Assembly: GCA_052145775.1 (NCBI GenBank)
Contig: JBKQNY010000113.1
Span: 1-17,539, forward strand
Length of the DNA: 17,539 bases
Origin: CAVYPR01 sp052145775
GTDB lineage: Bacteria > Actinomycetota > Acidimicrobiia > Acidimicrobiales > RAAP-2
Direction of reading: 5' to 3'
Made by a program: the position numbers and the translations under genes. Below the pieces are notes generated by a model. That model did not search any database, was not told the origin of the DNA, and saw only the letters and a program-made list of their open reading frames with translations. Positions 12,874 to 17,539 of the stretch are shown here, in pieces (the stretch's first letter is position 1; each line of letters opens with the position of its first letter).

Positions 12874-15800
12874 ATGACCAAGGCGTCGAGGACGCACCGG
12901 GGCCGGCTCCGGTGCGTCGTCCTCCCGCTCTGTGCGCTGTGGCTCGCGGTCGCGCCCTCGGCGGCCGTGCTTGGCGCGGTGGGGCGGGGAGCAACGGGCA
13001 CCTCCGCCGTCCCGGCCACGCGCCCGCGCCCGGCGGCCAACGGCTACGGACCGGGCCTGGGCGTGCAGACACCCGGCCAGCACTGGGGCGGCGCCTACAC
13101 CCTGGCCAACGTGCCCGGCTACGCGTACTGCATCCTGCCGGGCAGTGCGGACCCGGTGGAGCTGCCCACAGCCCAGTGGTCGCCCGTTGCCTACCCCGGG
13201 AGCAGCGTCTACAGCGACGGCGAGATGGCCGCGCTCGCCTACTTCGGCGAGCGCTACCAAGGCTCGGGGTACCCGGGCTGGTCGGTCGACCAGACGGTGG
13301 CCGCCATCGAGCAGGTGGCCTACGGCTCGGCCGGCGGGGTCACGCCGACAGTCGACCAGGGACCGGCCGCACTGGTGGCGCTCATCGAGCAGTACATGGT
13401 CACCTACACCGGGCCGTGGACGATCCAGCTGTCGATGACACCGCCCTCGGGCTCGACCTTCCAGACCTCCGCCACCTACAGCGGCACGGTCACCGTCACC
13501 TCGGCGACCGGCAACGGGGTCGGCGGCCTCGAGCTCACGGCGCCGCCCACCGGCGGGCCCGGGGCCAACCAGGTCTCCAACTTCGTCTGGCTGGCCGGCA
13601 CAACCAACGCCGCCGGCCAGCTCTCCTTCCAGTGGAACATCGACGGGGTGCCGCCCGCCTTCACAGGGGCCTTCAGCGCCCAGGGCATCAGCGTGGACGG
13701 CGGTGCGGTGGGCACGGCCCCGCCGGCCTACGCGGCGCCCACGGGCTCGGGGGGCCAGCTCATGATGGTCTCGGGGGCGAGCGAGACACTGTCCACGAGC
13801 TTCGGGGGGGTGGCGGCGGCGCCGGCACCGCAGACCGGAACCATCGTTATCGAGAAGTCGGTCCCCGATCCCGCCTACTACGGACCGGCGGGCGCGCAGT
13901 TCGAGATCGAGGACGGCTTCGGTAACGTCCTGCAGACCCTCACCACCGACGCCACAGGCACGGCGGGTCCCTCCGCCCCGCTGACGGCGTCAGCTTCGGG
14001 GATCCAGTACCGGGTGCACGAGTCGGTCGCACCCCCCGGCTACGGCCTGGCCCCCGACCAGGTGGTCACCGTGTACCCCACACCGTCGCCCCCGGCCGTC
14101 GCCTCCTTCACGGGGGTGGACGAGGAGCCGGCCCTGCCGGCCCGGCTCGGGGTGGCCAAGATCGACGCCCAGACCAACGCGCCGCTGGCCGGCGCCACCT
14201 TCGCCTTTGCCTTCGACCCCACCGACGACGGCCACTACGACCAGAGCCTCGGCTCGTGCACCACCGGCACCACAGGCACCTGCCAGCCGCCAGAGGAGAA
14301 CACGACGGGGGGCTGGCTGGCCGGCTGGTACCAGATCGCCGAGACGGCGCCGCCGCCGGGCTACTGGCTGGACCCGACCACGGCCACCCAGACCGTCTTC
14401 CTCCAACCGGGAGCCACCGAGCTGGCCACCGTGACCTTCGGCGACGAGCTCCTGGGCAGCCTGCAGGTGATCAAGTCCGGGGACGACACCACCTACGTGC
14501 CGGTGGCCGGGGCCGTGTTCACAGTGGCAGGACCCGCACCCACGACGGCGAGCGTCGGGACCCTCACCGTCGGCACAGACAACGAGACCGGCGTGCTGGC
14601 GGGCCTCGTCCCCGGCACCTACACCGTGACCGAGACCTCGGCCCCTCCCGGTTACGGGGTCGCCCCGCCCTTCACCGTGGCGGTGACCGCCGGCCACACG
14701 GTCACCTCGGTGTCGGTGTCCGACGCTGTGCACACGGGCGCCGTCACAGTGGAGAAGACGGACACGGCCACCGGTGATCCCCTGGCCGGTGCCGTCTTCG
14801 ACGTGAAGTACGACAGCGCCGACGACGGCAGCTACGACGTGGACCTGGGGACGTGCACGACCGACGTGTCGGGGACCTGCTCGCCCCCTCCCAACGACGG
14901 CACGGGCCTGCTCCCCGGCAACTACCTGGTGACCGAGGTCTCGGCGCCGCCGGGCTACTTCCTCCCGACGCCGCCACCGTCCAAGGTGGTGTCCGTCGGG
15001 CCGGGCCAGGCCCTCGACGCCACATTCGCCGACTCCCTCCTCGTCCCGGCCAGCTTCCGCAAGGTGGCCACGGGCAGCGTCAACCCCACAACGCTGATCC
15101 TGGCCGGGGCGGTGATCGAGGTGACCGCCGGCACCACCTACGGAGGGACACCGGTGGCCACCTGCACCACCGGGGCCGCCGGCACCTGCACCACCACACC
15201 CACGCTCGTGTCCGGACAGCCCTACTGCTGGGAGGAGGTGTCGGCGCCGCCCGGCCTCGAGGGGGGAGCCTCGGGGTGCTTCACCGCGACCAACGCGCAG
15301 GGGAGCCAGCCGATCACCGTGACCGACCCCGGCCTCTTCGTCGGCATCACCGTGAAGAAGGTCGACGCCTCGAAGGCGACCGCGGTGCTGGCCGGGGCCG
15401 TCTTCGACCTCTACCGGGTCGACGGCGGGAAGGGGCCTCACGCCCCGACCCCGCCCCCCGGAACGCCGCCGGAGGCGGACCAGACCTGGGTGGCCCAGGC
15501 CACCACGGGGGCCGACGGGCTGGCCTCGTTCCCCCTCCAGTACCCCGGCTACGCCTACTGCGCCGTCGAGGCCCAGGCGCCGCCCGACTACGTGCTCGAC
15601 ACGGCCGAGCACTGCACGCCGGTGCTGGAGGGGGACGCCAAGGGACCGACCCCGGTGACCGCGCTCACGGTCACCGACCAGGAGGCGCTCGTCACCGTCA
15701 GCGCCTACAAGTTCGACTCGGCCACCCCCGATACCGGGATCCCCGGAGCCGTCTACGACCTCTATGCAGAGGGTCCCGGCCCTCCCTCGGGACCTCCCTC

Positions 15801-16524
15801 CGCACCGCCCACCGGGGCGGCGGCCGAGGCGGGCGACACCTGGTGGGGCCGGGGCACCACCGACGCCACGGGCGCCCTGTCGTTCACGGTCCCCGCCGGC
15901 TACGCCTGGTGCTTCCACGAGGCGTCGGCCCCCACCGACTACGTGGCCGACCCCGCGCTGCACTGCACGGCGGTGCTCTCGGTGGACGCACCGCAGCCGG
16001 CATCGACCGTGGCCATCGCCGAGACCCGGGCCACGGTCTACCTGGGCGCCTACAAATACAACTCCCTCCAGCCCGACACCGTCATCCCCGATGCCACCTA
16101 CGAGCTGTTCGAGGAGGGTACGGCGCCGCCCGGCTACGACCCGCCGCCCGCCCCGGCCGGCACGGTGGTGCCGACAGGCGACACCTACTGGACCCAGGGC
16201 ACCACGGACGCGCAGGGCCGGCTGTCGTTCGCCGTCCCCGCGGGCTTCGGGTGGTGCCTGCGCGAGCTGGCGGCACCCAGCGGCTACATGGCCGACTCCT
16301 CGCTGCACTGCACGGCGGTGCTGACGTCGGGCACAGCCACAGACCCGACGATGGTCGCCCTGCCCGAGCAGCCGGTGCCACCGACGACGGTGGCGGTGCC
16401 GAGTCTCGCCTTCACCGGCGGCCCCAGCATGCCGCTGGCCGCCGGTGGAGTGCTGCTGGTCGTGGCCGGCGGGACCCTCGTCGCCTACGGGCGGCGGCGC
16501 CGGCGCCGCGGCCCTGGCCGCTGA
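12874..16524 (+). CDS. Large cell-wall-anchored adhesin: putative thioester domain, eight SpaA/CnaB-like repeats, LAFTG anchor
   Basis: This 1216-residue surface protein begins at ATG 12874, which places a signal peptide (RGRLRCVVLPLCALWLAVAPSAAVLG) at the N-terminus. Residues about 60-160 (PGYAYCILPG with C86, then SVDQTVAAIEQVAYG with Q140/Q147) resemble a thioester domain. Residues about 180-310 look like Ig-like/Big spacer domains. From residue 323, eight SpaA/CnaB-like prealbumin repeats follow, each with a Lys in the first strand and a Glu in an E-x-x-APPGY-like motif. The chain ends in LAFTG (1178-1182), a hydrophobic helix and six arginines, a sorting signal of the LAxTG type used by class E sortases. 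All other mature cysteines occur in pairs. It would stand on the cell wall as a rigid fibre and bind a surface covalently. No sortase is in the window. The ligand is unknown. Confidence 0.88.
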   Translation: MTKASRTHRGRLRCVVLPLCALWLAVAPSAAVLGAVGRGATGTSAVPATRPRPAANGYGPGLGVQTPGQHWGGAYTLANVPGYAYCILPGSADPVELPTAQWSPVAYPGSSVYSDGEMAALAYFGERYQGSGYPGWSVDQTVAAIEQVAYGSAGGVTPTVDQGPAALVALIEQYMVTYTGPWTIQLSMTPPSGSTFQTSATYSGTVTVTSATGNGVGGLELTAPPTGGPGANQVSNFVWLAGTTNAAGQLSFQWNIDGVPPAFTGAFSAQGISVDGGAVGTAPPAYAAPTGSGGQLMMVSGASETLSTSFGGVAAAPAPQTGTIVIEKSVPDPAYYGPAGAQFEIEDGFGNVLQTLTTDATGTAGPSAPLTASASGIQYRVHESVAPPGYGLAPDQVVTVYPTPSPPAVASFTGVDEEPALPARLGVAKIDAQTNAPLAGATFAFAFDPTDDGHYDQSLGSCTTGTTGTCQPPEENTTGGWLAGWYQIAETAPPPGYWLDPTTATQTVFLQPGATELATVTFGDELLGSLQVIKSGDDTTYVPVAGAVFTVAGPAPTTASVGTLTVGTDNETGVLAGLVPGTYTVTETSAPPGYGVAPPFTVAVTAGHTVTSVSVSDAVHTGAVTVEKTDTATGDPLAGAVFDVKYDSADDGSYDVDLGTCTTDVSGTCSPPPNDGTGLLPGNYLVTEVSAPPGYFLPTPPPSKVVSVGPGQALDATFADSLLVPASFRKVATGSVNPTTLILAGAVIEVTAGTTYGGTPVATCTTGAAGTCTTTPTLVSGQPYCWEEVSAPPGLEGGASGCFTATNAQGSQPITVTDPGLFVGITVKKVDASKATAVLAGAVFDLYRVDGGKGPHAPTPPPGTPPEADQTWVAQATTGADGLASFPLQYPGYAYCAVEAQAPPDYVLDTAEHCTPVLEGDAKGPTPVTALTVTDQEALVTVSAYKFDSATPDTGIPGAVYDLYAEGPGPPSGPPSAPPTGAAAEAGDTWWGRGTTDATGALSFTVPAGYAWCFHEASAPTDYVADPALHCTAVLSVDAPQPASTVAIAETRATVYLGAYKYNSLQPDTVIPDATYELFEEGTAPPGYDPPPAPAGTVVPTGDTYWTQGTTDAQGRLSFAVPAGFGWCLRELAAPSGYMADSSLHCTAVLTSGTATDPTMVALPEQPVPPTTVAVPSLAFTGGPSMPLAAGGVLLVVAGGTLVAYGRRRRRRGPGR
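13840..16377 (+). repeat. Eight tandem SpaA/CnaB-like domain repeats inside the adhesin
   Basis: Repeats begin near 13840, 14143, 14455, 14734, 15043, 15343, 15691 and 16036. First-strand lysines are K328, K429, K534, K628, K730, K829, K946 and K1061. Catalytic-type glutamates are E383, E490, E587, E688, E788, E899, E1016 and E1131. Last-strand acceptor candidates are D416, D524, D617, D720, D818 and D935, then E1050 and E1165. Repeats 7 and 8 are the most alike (345-bp period) and share a 20-bp identical stretch beginning CTGCACTGCACGG at 15958 and 16303, so they look recently duplicated. Confidence 0.85.
16405..16521 (+). other. LAxTG cell-wall sorting signal of the adhesin
   Basis: LAFTG (16405-16419), then a Gly/Ala/Leu/Val hydrophobic segment of about 20 residues and YGRRRRRRGPGR. 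This is the three-part sortase substrate signal. Class E sortases of actinobacteria are known to prefer LAxTG over LPxTG. Confidence 0.85.
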
Positions 16525-16599
16525 GCCCCGGACCCGTCGGGCACGCCACCCCGGCAGCGGCGGCAGACTGGGGGTGTCCACGAGCCGAGGGAGCACCCG

Positions 16600-16911
16600 A
16601 TGGTCGTCGAGATTGGGATGCAGGAACTGCGTGAGCGACAGCGCCAGGGGGACGACCTCTACCTGCTCGACGTGCGCGAGCCGGACGAGGTGGCCGAGTG
16701 GGCGTTTCCCGGCGCCGTCAACATCCCCCTGGGGGAGCTGGGGTCGCGCACCGGCGAGCTCCCGGCGGACCGCCCCATCGTGGTCGTCTGTCACGCCGGC
16801 GTCCGTTCCGCGGCGGCGGCCGAGGCGCTGACGCGGGCCGGCTGGCCGGCCGAGAGCCTGGCCGGCGGGGCCCTGGCCTGGATCGCCGACGAGCGCGAGT
16901 CCGACGGGTGA
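16600..16911 (+). CDS. Single-domain rhodanese-like protein
   Basis: It is a 103-residue stand-alone rhodanese fold. It starts at ATG 16600 behind GAGGGAG. The N-terminal LYLLDVREPDEVAEWAFPGAVNIPL is the usual CH2A region. The active loop is C64-H-A-G-V-R69-S, with the catalytic cysteine present. It ends with LAGGALAWIADERESDG. Such proteins carry persulfide sulfur from thiosulfate or other donors. The physiological acceptor is unknown. It lies 75 bp after the adhesin stop and may have its own promoter. The gap shows no clear terminator. Confidence 0.9.
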   Translation: MVVEIGMQELRERQRQGDDLYLLDVREPDEVAEWAFPGAVNIPLGELGSRTGELPADRPIVVVCHAGVRSAAAAEALTRAGWPAESLAGGALAWIADERESDG

Positions 16912-16999
16912 CCATCGCCGGGGCGGGGCGGGACGGGGCACAGCCCGAACGCGCCGGCCGGCACCGCGCCGGGCCGCCCGGCGACGACCCGGCGGGGCC

Positions 17000-17491
17000 G
17001 TGCCCAGGCTGAGCGCCGGCATCCTCCTCTACCGCACCGGCGGACCCACAGGGACCGAGGTCCTGATCGTCCACCCCGGCGGTCCCGTCTGGGCGACCAG
17101 GCGGGGGGAGGGAACCTGGACCATCCCCAAGGGAGAGCTCGAACCCGCCGACGCCGGGGACCCCCTCGCCGCCGCCGAGCGGGAGTTCTCCGAGGAGGTC
17201 GGCGCTCCGGCACCGCCCGGCGCGCGCCTCGCACTGGGGGAGATCGTCCAGCGCGGGGGGAAGCACGTGCTGGCGTGGGCGGCCGAGGGCGACCTCGAGA
17301 CGACCGACCTCACGAGCAACCTCTTCGAGATGGAGTGGCCGCCGCGCTCGGGCACGTTCCAGTCGTTTCCCGAGGTCGACGAGGTTCGCTGGTGCACCGT
17401 CCCCGAGGCCAGCCGCCTGCTGAAGGCGGCGCAGGCCGAACTGCTCGAGCGGTTGGCCGAGCTCCTGGGCAACCCCCGCCCCCGCCGTTGA
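17000..17491 (+). CDS. Nudix hydrolase
   Basis: The 163-residue protein starts at GTG 17000. RLSAGILLYRTGG and VLIVHPGGPVWA lead to TIPKGELEPADAGDPLAAAEREFSEEVG (split as PKGELEPADAG and DPLAAAEREFSEEVG). The metal-binding REFSEEVG core (R61, E62, E65, E66) is intact. The glutamate expected eight positions before that Arg is a glycine, and the loop between seems two residues longer than the canonical GX5EX7REUXEEXGU. It resembles the family of short nucleotide-polyphosphate or diadenosine-polyphosphate hydrolases that open with SAGxLLYR. It probably cleans up a nucleoside diphosphate derivative, substrate unknown. An 88-bp gap separates it from the rhodanese gene. Confidence 0.88.
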   Translation: MPRLSAGILLYRTGGPTGTEVLIVHPGGPVWATRRGEGTWTIPKGELEPADAGDPLAAAEREFSEEVGAPAPPGARLALGEIVQRGGKHVLAWAAEGDLETTDLTSNLFEMEWPPRSGTFQSFPEVDEVRWCTVPEASRLLKAAQAELLERLAELLGNPRPRR

Positions 17492-17512
17492 CGCCCCCAT
17501 GGTGAGGGGGCG
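17492..17512 (+). terminator. Hairpin after the Nudix gene
   Basis: CGCCCCC (17492-17498), loop ATGGTGA, GGGGGCG (17506-17512), starting on the base after the stop codon. The seven-pair GC stem is strong, but no T run follows, so it may be a Rho-assisted or mRNA-stabilising 3' structure rather than a classical terminator. Confidence 0.5.
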
Positions 17513-17539
17513 GGACCGGCCACCCCCTTCCGGTGACCG

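Noticed and set aside
13990..17022. Open frame of 1010 codons on the minus strand opposite the adhesin
   Set aside because: It is a mirror of the GC-rich repeat gene. Its Gly/Arg/His-rich composition follows the antisense of the adhesin codons and no domain is recognisable.

Overview
The window is very GC-rich (over 70% G+C by eye), uses many GTG starts and has dense gene packing. Its content points to an actinobacterium: a B12-dependent ribonucleotide reductase behind an NrdR-type operator, an F420-type luciferase-like oxidoreductase, a PimB-like mannosyltransferase, and a surface protein ending in an LAxTG sorting signal of the kind class E sortases use. A lineage such as Acidimicrobiia is plausible, but that is inference. 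I saw no rRNA, tRNA, CRISPR array or insertion sequence.

Layout. (1) 1-777: the 5' end of nrdJ on the minus strand and its control region. A TTGACA/TGTAAT promoter, two NrdR-like boxes 31 bp apart and three short direct repeats in the leader lie divergent from glpK. (2) 778-2307: glycerol kinase on the plus strand, possibly leaderless. (3) 2321-3303: a minus-strand pair, a PlsC-like acyltransferase and an ACT-domain protein, overlapping by one base. (4) 3346-4212: an SMP-30/gluconolactonase-like lactonase on the plus strand. (5) 4235-8912: a minus-strand run, in transcription order PimB-like glycosyltransferase, SRPBCC protein, ROK sugar kinase, luciferase-like oxidoreductase and AlaC-like aminotransferase. 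(6) 9117-10205: a secreted coiled-coil protein with a lysozyme-like transglycosylase domain, whose leader has a terminator-like hairpin and a second hairpin enclosing the ribosome-binding site. (7) 10221-12588: a minus-strand run, in transcription order PH/SHOCT membrane protein, zinc-ribbon-like protein, thioredoxin-fold protein, YjbQ-family protein and a 67-residue four-cysteine protein. (8) 12874-16524: a 1216-residue cell-wall adhesin. (9) 16600-17491: a single-domain rhodanese and a Nudix hydrolase, followed by a hairpin at the right edge.

The most interesting object is the adhesin. It has a signal peptide, a possible thioester domain around the only unpaired cysteine of the mature chain, an Ig-like spacer, eight SpaA/CnaB-like repeats and a LAFTG anchor. 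Repeats 1-6 keep the Lys/Glu/Asp set for an intramolecular isopeptide bond. Repeats 5-8 carry a cysteine pair at fixed spacing next to the catalytic Glu, and repeats 7-8 appear to have lost the acceptor Asp. This suggests a stalk that shifts from isopeptide to disulfide stabilisation towards the wall. The second interesting object is the compact YjbQ/thioredoxin-fold/two small Cys-protein operon, whose function I cannot assign.

Metabolic links are modest. GlpK makes glycerol-3-phosphate, and a PlsC-type enzyme acts later in the phospholipid pathway that starts from it. The ROK kinase and PimB-like enzyme fit sugar activation and phosphatidylinositol mannoside synthesis. The transglycosylase and adhesin are both cell-envelope functions.
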